A stretch of 64,000 bases of DNA from Candidatus Nitrosopumilus sp. (GCA_021268355.1 JAJETY010000001.1:1-64000), one strand, 5' to 3'. Shown: positions 53,245-60,681, counted from the first letter of the stretch. The notes: generated by a model not told the origin, from the letters alone. Made by a program: numbers and translations.

Positions 53245-53580
53245 ATGTCACAAAATAGACCACATAGAAGGTTTTCAAAAAAAGGGCCTTCTCTAACTAC
53301 CGAACAAAAGGTTGAGACGTTCATTTTGAGAAATTCAGAAAACGGTTATTTTACCAAAGTCTCTACCATCCCATACAAATTTGAAATCTCTGAAAGTAAA
53401 GCATGGGATATTGTAGGTGAGCTTTTGTCAAATGGAAAAATAGAATCAATTCATGATGAAATATCAGGAGAAATGAAATTGTGTAAAAATGGACAAACTT
53501 ATTCAATTATGAATAATGAGCAAAAAAGAAAAAAACAGAATACAAAAAATTTCAAAAATAAGAATAAGAAGGTAGACTAA
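53245..53580 (+). CDS. Winged-helix-like protein with basic tail
   Basis: A 111-aa protein with a possible winged helix (TTEQKVETFILRNSENGYFT, ESKAWDIVGELLSNGKIESI) and a disordered Lys/Asn-rich C-terminus. It may bind nucleic acid. ATG at 53245, 35 bp after the previous gene. Confidence 0.6.
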   Translation: MSQNRPHRRFSKKGPSLTTEQKVETFILRNSENGYFTKVSTIPYKFEISESKAWDIVGELLSNGKIESIHDEISGEMKLCKNGQTYSIMNNEQKRKKQNTKNFKNKNKKVD

Positions 53581-53623
53581 ATAATCAAACAGATATTTAT
53601 TCCAAAAAATACATTAAATCAAT

Positions 53624-53713
53624 ATGGATGATGAAAATTTACCTACACAATGTCATCCAATAATAACACCGAAAAAGAAAAAAGAATTGGATAAGAGAAA
53701 TGATACAGTGTAA
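53624..53713 (+). CDS. Basic microprotein overlapping the next zinc finger gene
   Basis: A 29-aa product (MDDENLPTQCHPIITPKKKK, then ELDKRNDTV). It overlaps the following zinc-finger gene by 14 bp, which suggests translational coupling. Coding by context only. Confidence 0.4.
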   Translation: MDDENLPTQCHPIITPKKKKELDKRNDTV

Positions 53714-53849
53714 ATTATGCGGCACTCCATTAGGCAAGGAACCCACTACTGTAGAATTAGAAAAACATTGGAAAAAACACCACAGTTGGCATTGGGAATC
53801 TAACAAGGATAAATCACCAGAAGAGGCATTATTAAAAAAAAGAGAATAG
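53700..53849 (+). CDS. C2H2-like zinc-finger microprotein
   Basis: A 49-aa product: IQCKLCGTPLGKEPTTVELE, then KHWKKHHSWHWE. CxxC followed by His-x3-HH gives a C2H2-type site. ATG at 53700, inside the end of the preceding microgene. Confidence 0.6.
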   Translation: MIQCKLCGTPLGKEPTTVELEKHWKKHHSWHWESNKDKSPEEALLKKRE

Positions 53850-54101
53850 TCAGATTATAGAATATTTTTAGATTAAAGCACACGTGGAACACATATCAAA
53901 ATATTGTTGATCATTCAGCCTCAAACGATAAAACTAGTTGATATCTTGCAAACATTTGTTTTAAAAAAAATAAAAAATTTCAACTAATTTTCAAAAAATA
54001 AGGATATTTTGAATATAGTTTTTAGAATTAAATATTTTTTAGCAAGAGAAGATAAAAAAATTTACTTTTAATCAATTAAAGAAATTTTACAATTACGGCT
54101 C

Positions 54102-54335
54102 ATGTCAGTAATAGAGGCATATGATATCAAAGCAAGAAAAAAAGTGTCAATGAAAGACCCAGAACCATATCTTATGAAAAACGGTTCATGGGCATTGAGA
54201 GGAACTAGCTCTGAGACGGGGATCAAACTATTCAAAATTGTTGGAAGAACAAAACCATCAATCACTCAGTCAAAGTTTGAAGCATTCAAAAATCTGTTCA
54301 CTAGCAGAAAATGTGAATGTAACAAAGATTGCTAG
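54102..54335 (+). CDS. DUF5679-like protein whose ribbon cysteines are lost
   Basis: The 77-aa protein reads VIEAYDIKARKKVSMKDPEP, then MKNGSWALRGTSSETGIKLF. This follows the DUF5679 pattern EAYCVKCRKKVEMKDP / NGRPA..G.CPVCGTKMF, but DIKA stands where CVKC is expected and SSETG where CPVCG is expected. A basic extension ends KCECNKDC. It is probably a fold retained without zinc; the family call is from memory. Confidence 0.65.
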   Translation: MSVIEAYDIKARKKVSMKDPEPYLMKNGSWALRGTSSETGIKLFKIVGRTKPSITQSKFEAFKNLFTSRKCECNKDC

Positions 54336-54402
54336 TTATTTTTTTATTTCAAAGTAAGTTCACATTAGAAAGAATTAATGTAAGATTTTTGACACATATT
54401 TA

Positions 54403-54870
54403 ATGTCATTTGATATAGATTGGAGAAAAAATTTTTACGGCATTTCATGGGCTCATGAAAAAGATAGGATAGTTGTTTCAATAGTTTTTGAAGATAAAGA
54501 CGAAGCAATCGAAATATCTAGGAATATAGAAGATTGGAGTGAAAAATTTACAAGATTAACAATTATTGAAAAAGAAGATGATGAGTTTGCACTATGTTGT
54601 TATCAAGACCCCCAAGTCTCAAAAAGCGATAAACATATCGGATTATTTAGAACTGGAATGAGGCAAAGTAGTGGGTACAATCAGGTTAAACCGATTATTC
54701 AAGAAAAGGCACCATTATTACAAATTGCATTTGCAGCAGATGCAATAGATATTACCACTTATGAGGATATTTCAAAACTAATTCCAATTAGAAAATTTAG
54801 AATCATTAATGAAAAAGACTTGAAAAAACAGGAATTCTATTATGAGAAAATGTCTACTTTATCTAATTAA
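54403..54870 (+). CDS. Hypothetical protein
   Basis: A 155-aa alpha/beta protein (SFDIDWRKNFYGISWAHEKD, later GLFRTGMRQSSGYNQVKPII). No Cys cluster, membrane helix or recognised family. ATG at 54403. A perfect 11-bp hairpin follows 6 bp after the stop. Confidence 0.6.
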   Translation: MSFDIDWRKNFYGISWAHEKDRIVVSIVFEDKDEAIEISRNIEDWSEKFTRLTIIEKEDDEFALCCYQDPQVSKSDKHIGLFRTGMRQSSGYNQVKPIIQEKAPLLQIAFAADAIDITTYEDISKLIPIRKFRIINEKDLKKQEFYYEKMSTLSN

Positions 54871-54876
54871 AAATGA

Positions 54877-54901
54877 TAGGATTCTAAAAATTAGAATCCT
54901 A
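54877..54901. terminator. Perfect 11-bp hairpin after the 155-aa gene
   Basis: TAGGATTCTAA and TTAGAATCCTA are exact reverse complements separated by AAA. The location just past the stop codon suggests transcription termination or 3'-end protection, but there is no T-run. Confidence 0.55.
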
Positions 54902-55026
54902 CCATTTATGGTCGGGTAATAGTTTTAATCAAAATTCAATATAAAGAATAACTACTGATTTATTCATATTTTTGATACTGATAAATCGTTCATTCTTGTT
55001 AAATAGAAAATTGTCCATATCAAATT

Positions 55027-55107
55027 ATGAATAATGACAATTACAATTCATCATGGGAAGAGGCAATTGGTCTTTCTTGGTTAATTTCTGAGGAAGAACA
55101 GGCCTAA
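55027..55107 (+). CDS. Possible acidic microprotein
   Basis: A 26-aa product (MNNDNYNSSWEEAIGLSWLI, then SEEEQA). ATG at 55027. It is short and supported only by composition; it is followed by two hairpins. Confidence 0.35.
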   Translation: MNNDNYNSSWEEAIGLSWLISEEEQA

Positions 55108-55118
55108 GTCATGACATA

Positions 55119-55181
55119 TTCCACATTTTAGGCTAAAAAACTACGTATGTGGAAAAAAGTCCTTAGCAGAAACTAAGGATT
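55119..55181. repeat. Two consecutive inverted repeats
   Basis: TTCCACAT (55119-55126) pairs with ATGTGGAA (55147-55154), and AGTCCTTAG (55158-55166) pairs with CTAAGGATT (55173-55181) with one G-T wobble around CAGAAA. Together they could be a small structured RNA or a 3'-UTR element between microgenes. Confidence 0.5.
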
Positions 55182-55227
55182 GAATTTCATTTTTAATACA
55201 TAAATCTCATAAGAAAAAAAATACGAT

Positions 55228-55386
55228 ATGCATTGTGATGATAAAAGAACATTGTTTGTCTTAAGACAAGGTATAGAAGAAACATGGGATGCGTTAAGGA
55301 AATCAGATTTTTCCAACGAATTTTTGATAAATAAATTAACTGAGGAAATAAAGGAATATTTTGAATATAAATCTGAAAGTAAATGA
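55228..55386 (+). CDS. Hypothetical helical microprotein
   Basis: A 52-aa helical protein (MHCDDKRTLFVLRQGIEETW, then LINKLTEEIKEYFEYKSE). ATG at 55228. No motif is recognised; codon use looks genuine. Confidence 0.5.
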   Translation: MHCDDKRTLFVLRQGIEETWDALRKSDFSNEFLINKLTEEIKEYFEYKSESK

Positions 55387-55427
55387 ATTTTTAAGTAATG
55401 TTCAACTTAAGATTGTAGAGTTTCTGA

Positions 55428-55559
55428 ATGTCATTAATTAAGCATACAAAAGAATGTCAGTATAGAATGGACAACGATATGCCTCATACTAATTGTTACT
55501 GTATGTGTCACAAAATCATCATGGCAGATTCAAAGAAATTAGAATCAAGAACTTTTTGA
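55428..55559 (+). CDS. Cys-rich microprotein with CxCxCHK
   Basis: A 43-aa product: HTKECQYRMDNDMPHTNCYC, then MCHKIIMADSKK. Its CYCMCHK matches CSCLCHK at the end of the microprotein at 42192-42299. Converges with and overlaps the gene at 55545 by 15 bp. Confidence 0.55.
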   Translation: MSLIKHTKECQYRMDNDMPHTNCYCMCHKIIMADSKKLESRTF

Positions 55560-55781
55560 TTCTTTTTCTGGTTCAAAATTTTCAATTATTTCACTCACAC
55601 GAATCAAAATAGTTTCTTTAATTTGTTCTTGAGTCATCCCAGAGGTATGCATAAGTTTCATTTGATCAAGTAATGCAAAATGAACTCGTCCTTGGAGATA
55701 ATCAACAATGCTAAATCCTTGTTTTGGGAATTCTGTAACAAATAATTCGTGCTCAGAGAAATCAGATGGTTTTTCAGTCAT
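55545..55781 (-). CDS. Hypothetical small protein
   Basis: A 78-aa protein (MTEKPSDFSEHELFVTEFPK, later MHTSGMTQEQIKETILIRVS). The ATG at 55781 is chosen; the frame is open to 55868 but would overlap the divergent gene's start. Unrecognised. Confidence 0.6.
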   Translation of the reverse strand: MTEKPSDFSEHELFVTEFPKQGFSIVDYLQGRVHFALLDQMKLMHTSGMTQEQIKETILIRVSEIIENFEPEKESKSS

Positions 55782-55850
55782 GAGACAAGTTATCAAAAAC
55801 CAGTTATAAAATTTCCAAAAATTCATTAAAGTATCAAATTTATTCAATGT

Positions 55851-56201
55851 ATGACAGAGTTCATCCACAAACCATATGACAAAATATACGTTAGAGATAT
55901 GATCAAACTTGATTTAGACGATCTCATAGGCATGATGTCATCATTAGAATCGGCTAATGCCTATTGGGTTGATGGAGTATTATTTGCTAGTTTTGCAATG
56001 ACCGAATCTGAAGAGCTTGCAAAAAAAGAGATGCAAAATGAAATGTACTTAGACAAAATCATTTTTGCCAAGTATGAAAACTATACCAAGACAGTAAAAT
56101 CATCTACAAATCTTGAAATTGGCATACTTAATATGAGTAAAAGCAAATTATACCAAGATTTGATTGAATGGTTGAAATCCCAACCAATTTGGAATGATTG
56201 A
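55851..56201 (+). CDS. Hypothetical protein
   Basis: A 116-aa protein (DKIYVRDMIKLDLDDLIGMM, then GVLFASFAMTESEELAKKEM). No Cys cluster or membrane segment. ATG at 55851, divergent from the gene at 55545. Unrecognised. Confidence 0.6.
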   Translation: MTEFIHKPYDKIYVRDMIKLDLDDLIGMMSSLESANAYWVDGVLFASFAMTESEELAKKEMQNEMYLDKIIFAKYENYTKTVKSSTNLEIGILNMSKSKLYQDLIEWLKSQPIWND

Positions 56202-56249
56202 GTTTTTAAATAAAATTTACTAGTTACAATCGAATGATCATCATAATAA

Positions 56250-56390
56250 TTACATGCAATCAGTATGAATTTCTTCATCTGTTGTATGTCCCAATTTACC
56301 ACATGTGAATTGACTAGGTTTGAAACATATATCGCATTTTTTGTACACAAACAGTTGTTCACCGCAAATTCGGCATGAAGCATCCTTCAT
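56250..56390 (-). CDS. Zinc-binding microprotein, divergent partner of the CTAATTAG array
   Basis: A 46-aa product: DASCRICGEQLFVYKKCDIC, then FKPSQFTCGKLGHTTDEEIH and TDCM. Six Cys and two His give a two-site treble-clef or ribbon arrangement. A TATA-like AT stretch lies upstream, followed by the 14-bp palindromic array shared with the gene at 56528. Confidence 0.65.
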   Translation of the reverse strand: MKDASCRICGEQLFVYKKCDICFKPSQFTCGKLGHTTDEEIHTDCM

Positions 56391-56427
56391 GCATATCGTT
56401 TGTTAAAAATAAAATTTAAACGATATC

Positions 56428-56497
56428 AAAATTAGAATAGACTAATTAGGTAATGCTAATTAGTTTATACTAATTAGAATAGACTAATTTTCAAAGC
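56428..56497. promoter_or_regulatory. 14-bp periodic array of CTAATTAG palindromes between divergent microgenes
   Basis: Five contiguous 14-bp units start at 56428, 56442, 56456, 56470 and 56484. Units 2-4 begin with the exact palindrome CTAATTAG; units 1 and 5 carry AAAATTAG and CTAATTTT. The tail TTAGAATAGA is shared by units 1 and 4. The array ends just before a TATA-like TTTAATTAAAA that lies ~25 bp before the ATG at 56528, and on its other side lies the promoter of the gene starting at 56390. This is an operator-like layout. Confidence 0.75.
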
Positions 56498-56527
56498 ATT
56501 TAATTAAAATTTTTTCAAAAAAAAATA

Positions 56528-56617
56528 ATGGAAAAAAATTGTAAAGTCTGTGGAAAGAATTTAGAATCTAACTTCAAAATTTGTTCGATGGAATGCACAT
56601 TAATTTCAGGATACTAA
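56528..56617 (+). CDS. Cys4 zinc-finger microprotein
   Basis: A 29-aa product: MEKNCKVCGKNLESNFKICS, then MECTLISGY. It has CxxCG followed by C-x3-C, similar to the microprotein at 44723-44884. TATA-like TTTAATTAAAA ~25 bp upstream implies a leaderless message controlled through the adjacent palindrome array. Confidence 0.65.
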   Translation: MEKNCKVCGKNLESNFKICSMECTLISGY

Positions 56618-56648
56618 TTTTAAAATAACATTCTTAAAATTGTAAAAT

Positions 56649-56858
56649 GTGAGTGAAGACATTAGTGAAATAATGAAAATTTTAGATTTTATCAAAAATA
56701 GAGCTGAGATAAATGAAACAACTGCAATCAGACATATACATAGAAGGTTTGGAATTAATGAAGAGGAAATTGAGGTAATACTTGAAACCTTGACCAATCA
56801 AAATAAAATTGTCAAAATCTATGATGACGAATATCAGGAAAACAGATTTAGGGTTTGA
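56649..56858 (+). CDS. Winged-helix-like small DNA-binding protein
   Basis: A 69-aa protein: ISEIMKILDFIKNRAEINET, AIRHIHRRFGINEEEIEVIL, ETLTNQNKIVKIYDDEY. Three helices and a wing fit a minimal winged helix. GTG start at 56649, 31 bp after the zinc microgene, so it is probably in the same transcript and could be the factor acting on the array. Confidence 0.6.
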   Translation: MSEDISEIMKILDFIKNRAEINETTAIRHIHRRFGINEEEIEVILETLTNQNKIVKIYDDEYQENRFRV

Positions 56859-56883
56859 CTATTAAATCAATGTTTTTAAGACA

Positions 56884-57426
56884 ATGAGGGGGAAAATCAG
56901 TATGATATTGAAGTCAGAAAAATCAATTAAAGAATATCTTCAAAAATTACCGGATGATACCATCATCAAATATTATCTTGATGTAGAGTATAGTCCATTT
57001 CCCATATTGGTAATAGAGGAGTATACCAGAAGATTCAAGAAAAAAACAAAAAATGAGATTATCAAAGATTTGAAATATCAAGGAAAATTAGCACGTAAAA
57101 AAACACAAGAGTTAGGCAAAATGGCAAAAAAACACAAGCTTGTTGACGACATCACTAGACAAAAATCAGATGAAATTATCAAACATGCTAAAAAGAAAGG
57201 GTTTGAAATTAGTAAAGTAATTTCAAAAAAGAAAACAGATCTAACTTCCAAATTAAGAAAGACAACAAAATCAGGTATTGTGAAAAAAAGAATTTCAAAG
57301 ACTCTAAAATCACCCACCCAGAGACATCTAGATGAATTACAAAAACTTGGAAAATTAAAAAAACAAGGTTTGATTACTGCGAAGGAATTTCAAGATGCAA
57401 AGAAAAAAATTCTTGCAAAGATTTGA
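56884..57426 (+). CDS. Lys-rich helical protein with C-terminal SHOCT-like motif
   Basis: The 180-aa protein starts MRGKISMILKSEKSIKEYLQ, has a long Lys-rich helical centre and ends LDELQKLGKLKKQGLITAKE-FQDAKKKI, a SHOCT oligomerisation motif like that in the membrane protein at 18982-19605. Probably a basic, self-associating, possibly nucleic-acid-binding protein. Confidence 0.65.
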   Translation: MRGKISMILKSEKSIKEYLQKLPDDTIIKYYLDVEYSPFPILVIEEYTRRFKKKTKNEIIKDLKYQGKLARKKTQELGKMAKKHKLVDDITRQKSDEIIKHAKKKGFEISKVISKKKTDLTSKLRKTTKSGIVKKRISKTLKSPTQRHLDELQKLGKLKKQGLITAKEFQDAKKKILAKI

Positions 57427-57455
57427 ATAGATTGTTATTAGTTCAAACTATCAAT

Positions 57456-57872
57456 TCAATATTTTTCATTTATTTTTAAGATAGAAATCCAATTTTCAAG
57501 GAACTTCCTATTTATTTCAATAAAGGTGTTTGAATTATCGTTTAATGTTTTAGCATAGTTTTTTCCTTGTTCTATATTGGTGATTGTCATTTTGTGTATT
57601 ATTGAACGAAATTTTATTGTCTCATCAGACATATTTTCAAAAATTTCTTTGAAATTTTTAGGGATAAAATTATCTAATTCTGATTTGTTGAAAAATTCCT
57701 TTTGAAGCAATAATTGAGACATGAAATTATCTTTCCATAATTTGTAATATTCATTTTGTAAATCAAATAATGTTTGTTGAATATGAGGAATATTTTGTTC
57801 CAATTCAAGAAAATATTTTTTACTAATATTCTCAAATATTTCAAAATCATCAGTTTTGAAATTTGATGACAT
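57456..57872 (-). CDS. Helical phasin-like protein
   Basis: A 138-aa all-helical protein (NISKKYFLELEQNIPHIQQT, TNIEQGKNYAKTLNDNSNTF, NRKFLENWISILK). The long amphipathic helices resemble polyhydroxyalkanoate granule phasins, but no PHA synthase is in the window, so this is a weak suggestion. ATG at 57872. Confidence 0.55.
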   Translation of the reverse strand: MSSNFKTDDFEIFENISKKYFLELEQNIPHIQQTLFDLQNEYYKLWKDNFMSQLLLQKEFFNKSELDNFIPKNFKEIFENMSDETIKFRSIIHKMTITNIEQGKNYAKTLNDNSNTFIEINRKFLENWISILKINEKY

Positions 57873-57978
57873 GAGTTATTTTATCAATAATTGGATTTAA
57901 ACTAGTTGATTATAATAAATTGAAAATTGATCTCAAAATGAAATGAATATACATTAGTAAAAAATAGTATAAATCTAA

Positions 57979-58278
57979 ATGATTACGTTTGAAAATAGAG
58001 TTAGATATGAATACAAGATAAAAACTGCCAAGGTTAACACTCTTGTTAATTCAATATTGAGACACAGAGAACCAAAAAGTCAAGAGGCTAAAGATGCATC
58101 AAAATTTCTAGATTTACTCATCACAGAAATAGACAGATTTTATGATGAAAATAGTGACATTTTATCAAAGAAAGGCAAATTACCACATCCTCGTTCTCGT
58201 TTGCCTGAAAATAAAGAGTGGAATGAAAACGTAGAAAAATATTATGAGAAAAACCCCCGAAAGAGACCTAAAAAATAA
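57979..58278 (+). CDS. Hypothetical helical protein, related to 62115-62447
   Basis: A 99-aa basic helical protein. LDLLITEIDRFYDENSDILS, then KKGKLP, aligns with VKLLVQEIEAYFRKYRGVLT, KYGILP of the gene at 62115-62447. A Pro/Arg-rich tail follows (PHPRSRLPENKEW). ATG at 57979. Confidence 0.6.
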   Translation: MITFENRVRYEYKIKTAKVNTLVNSILRHREPKSQEAKDASKFLDLLITEIDRFYDENSDILSKKGKLPHPRSRLPENKEWNENVEKYYEKNPRKRPKK

Positions 58279-58312
58279 AATTAAAAAAGATTAGATTTTT
58301 GGAATTATTTCA

Positions 58313-58996
58313 TTAATGGCAAGATGCACAATTGCATTCTTCGCCACAATTACAAACCCCATCTTCAGAACATGTACATCCTTCAGAATCTGCTTCACAT
58401 GCCATTCCGTGATCACCGTCGCCACAAGAACATCCTTCACCACAAGAACAGGTTCCATCTTCTGAACAATCACAGCCCATTCCGTGTTTCATATCACCAC
58501 AGAAACATCCATGCATTCCATCTCCGCAATTACATCCGTCTGGACCGCAGGAACATCCATGATGATATTGATCACCCATCATTTTGGACATGTGTTTCAT
58601 ATGATCTTTGAGACTCATAGATTGTATCATTTCATACATCCTATCAAACATCTTCATCATGTGAGATTTTTCTGAATCAGTCATTGAATCCCATGCAGAA
58701 ACTAATTGCATTCTGTGAAGATCAAATAACATCTCCATTTTGGCCATAGCCATATGAGAACTTACAGATGAATCACTTAGTGCAGGTAAGGATTTTCGTT
58801 CTCCTGTAGAAGTGAAGTCTTCAGGAGTACATAGTCTATCTCCACAAACTTTGTCTTTAGTAGCCATTCCATATTTCATACTTTTTGTGCCTTTAGCTTT
58901 TACAGCATCAGCAGACTCTATGAAATCGATTTGAGCAACAATTGCCATTGATAAAACAATAGCAACTAAGAACAAAGCAGAGTATCCATTTTTCAT
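58313..58996 (-). CDS. Secreted His/Met/Cys-rich metallothionein-like protein
   Basis: The 227-aa protein has a signal peptide (~1-30), a CGDRLC pair, a central His/Met-rich helical region (residues ~80-145: DLHRMQLVSAWDSM, HMMKMFDRMYEM, HMKHMSKMMGDQYHH) and a C-terminal ~80 residues with about 20 Cys in CxC pairs (GCSCG, GCNCG, GCFCG, GCDCS, TCSCG, ECNCASCH). Clusters of CxC with Gly and Asp are metallothionein-like; His/Met are typical copper ligands. It is exported, so it may buffer or scavenge copper at the cell surface. No known family is recognised as a whole. ATG at 58996; its transcript appears to stand alone. Confidence 0.75.
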   Translation of the reverse strand: MKNGYSALFLVAIVLSMAIVAQIDFIESADAVKAKGTKSMKYGMATKDKVCGDRLCTPEDFTSTGERKSLPALSDSSVSSHMAMAKMEMLFDLHRMQLVSAWDSMTDSEKSHMMKMFDRMYEMIQSMSLKDHMKHMSKMMGDQYHHGCSCGPDGCNCGDGMHGCFCGDMKHGMGCDCSEDGTCSCGEGCSCGDGDHGMACEADSEGCTCSEDGVCNCGEECNCASCH

Positions 58997-59148
58997 TATT
59001 AATACAATATATGAAGTTCATAAAAAGGAAAGTGTGTATTTCCAGGCTTGATAATTAATAATTTTACTATTTAAAAAGAAATTATCATTAAAATTCCTTA
59101 AATTGAATTCTAAAAATGCTTTTATCTTTAAATTCATATTAAATTTTG

Positions 59149-59259
59149 TTGGATACAGTTCCAAATCACACCCTTATAGGAGAAAGTAAGGAAGAAATAA
59201 CAATATTAGAAGAAAAGATCAAGAGGGTAGAGGAACTAATTCAGGAAATCAATGATTAA
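59149..59259 (+). CDS. Possible acidic coiled-coil microprotein
   Basis: A 36-aa product with TTG start: DTVPNHTLIGESKEEITILE, then EKIKRVEELIQEIND. The heptad-like helix supports coding; no family. Confidence 0.4.
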   Translation: MDTVPNHTLIGESKEEITILEEKIKRVEELIQEIND

Positions 59260-59306
59260 AATCAAGTCTAGAAATTCTCAAATATTATTAAACAAAAAAT
59301 ACAATC

Positions 59307-59501
59307 ATGGAAAATCCTACTGAGATAAATTCAGTTTATTGGGATGAAGGAACAAAATCATGGCAATACAAAGTTGTTCCAGTTGAAGAATATCACGGAT
59401 TTACTGAATGTCAACATTGCAGGAGACCGATGTCTCATAACATAAAGAGTGAAGGTGAGTTCAAAGTAGTTTATGTCAAATGTGCATGCACGAGAAAATA
59501 G
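59307..59501 (+). CDS. Small zinc-ribbon protein
   Basis: A 64-aa protein: VYWDEGTKSWQYKVVPVEEY, FTECQHCRRPMSHNIK, YVKCACTRK. CxxC and CxC pairs form a ribbon. ATG at 59307. It ends where the convergent microgene (stop at 59502) begins. Confidence 0.7.
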   Translation: MENPTEINSVYWDEGTKSWQYKVVPVEEYHGFTECQHCRRPMSHNIKSEGEFKVVYVKCACTRK

Positions 59502-59579
59502 TTATTTTGTATAAGACATGTAGATTAAAACTCCGGACAAAATAACAATCAAAATTGCAGGAGGCATCCAAGATTTCAT
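59502..59579 (-). CDS. Single-helix membrane microprotein coupled to the nuclease gene
   Basis: A 25-aa product, MKSWMPPAILIVILSGVLIY then MSYTK. Its ATG overlaps the TGA of the upstream nuclease gene as ATGA, strong evidence for translational coupling and for the gene being real. Confidence 0.55.
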   Translation of the reverse strand: MKSWMPPAILIVILSGVLIYMSYTK

Positions 59580-60247
59580 GTATTTACCTCAGTGTTAAGA
59601 TAGTATTGTTCTAAGCGTTCGAATAAGGGTTCAACATAATCATCACATGTTTTTACAAATTCTTGACGAGTATTTTTTTCACTGCTAACAAGTATGACTA
59701 CTTGGTTAATTTTTTGTCCAGTAACCTCCTGAAACATTTGGGCATAGCAAGTTGTCTGCAAGTAATATTCATACATATATTCATCAACTTGAGGTTTTCG
59801 TTTTGTTTTATAATCAATTATTGATAATTCGCCATTATATTTTGCGATAAGATCACTAGTCCCAGCTACTTTCAGTTTATCAGAATACATTCGTTGTTCG
59901 ATACATGTGACATCATCAATATTTTCTAGATATGGTTTTAGATTATTAAAATGAGCAATAGGAAGTAAATCAAATTCTTGTAAATTTAATTTATTTGTCA
60001 AATAGTCTTCTATAATTTGATGTGATTGAGTTCCAATATGCTGAGATTGTGCTGTAATATATTGATGGGCAGGTTCATTTTCTTTCCATAATGCCAAACC
60101 ACTCTTCTTTTCATCAGGAGCAGTTGCAGAAAGAATTGTGTTTATTGAAGGATATATTTTATCAAATTTTGTTTGATACCAATGTCCATCTTCCCTGTCA
60201 AGTAGAGTTGGTTCTCTAATTTTCAACATATTAGAAAAATTAGGCAT
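59576..60247 (-). CDS. PD-(D/E)XK nuclease, MGME1/exonuclease-like
   Basis: The 223-aa protein has IYPSINTILSATAPDEKKSG, GTQSHQIIEDYL, and the catalytic core KVAGTSDLIAKYNGELSIID then YKTKRKPQ (D..D-x-K arrangement: Asp in TSDL, IDYK). Downstream YYLQTTCYAQMFQEVTG is typical of RecB/MGME1-like single-strand DNA exonucleases. It probably acts in repair or DNA end processing. It is followed by a coupled membrane microgene. Confidence 0.82.
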   Translation of the reverse strand: MPNFSNMLKIREPTLLDREDGHWYQTKFDKIYPSINTILSATAPDEKKSGLALWKENEPAHQYITAQSQHIGTQSHQIIEDYLTNKLNLQEFDLLPIAHFNNLKPYLENIDDVTCIEQRMYSDKLKVAGTSDLIAKYNGELSIIDYKTKRKPQVDEYMYEYYLQTTCYAQMFQEVTGQKINQVVILVSSEKNTRQEFVKTCDDYVEPLFERLEQYYLNTEVNT

Positions 60248-60358
60248 AAAATAATTTGCAATATTAGTAATTTAATGCTAAACTTTGACAAAAATTATAC
60301 CAAATGTTCAGAAGAAGTTTATTTTCAAAAGCATGTTTGTTTGAAAACAGGAACTATT

Positions 60359-60496
60359 CTAATACATGGTCTTCATTCTTTTTCTTTTTCTAGAATCCTT
60401 TTCATTATTTGAGGCCTTAACGGAATAATCGTATTCAGGATAAAGGTTCTCAAATCGCTTTTCAACACTTGCTTCATTTTCAGAATTTTCGCTCAT
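60359..60496 (-). CDS. Charged microprotein
   Basis: A 45-aa product (MSENSENEASVEKRFENLYP, EYDYSVKASNNEKDSRKRKR). An acidic start and a strongly basic end suggest disorder and nucleic-acid contact. ATG at 60496. Unrecognised. Confidence 0.5.
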   Translation of the reverse strand: MSENSENEASVEKRFENLYPEYDYSVKASNNEKDSRKRKRMKTMY

Positions 60497-60591
60497 ATGT
60501 ACACACTACTTTCTTGGAATAATTGACGAGGGGTGATTGGAAATATAATGGTACAAACACAAAAAATTAGAGTTGCATTGACACTTCATAT

Positions 60592-60681
60592 CTAATCAAA
60601 TTCCGCATCGTATTTTGAATCAGACTCTTCATCTAAATCATCATACTCATCATAGTCTGAGTTTTCATTGTAATAGCTCAT
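60592..60681 (-). CDS. Acidic Asp/Tyr-rich microprotein
   Basis: A 29-aa product (MSYYNENSDYDEYDDLDEES, then DSKYDAEFD), highly acidic. ATG at 60681. Possibly a DNA mimic or simply disordered; coding by composition. Confidence 0.4.
   Translation of the reverse strand: MSYYNENSDYDEYDDLDEESDSKYDAEFD

Noticed and set aside
56081-56383. 100-codon minus-strand frame
   Set aside because: It overlaps the zinc microprotein 56250-56390, in a different frame of the same strand, and the end of the gene at 55851; the Cys-spaced frame is far more convincing.
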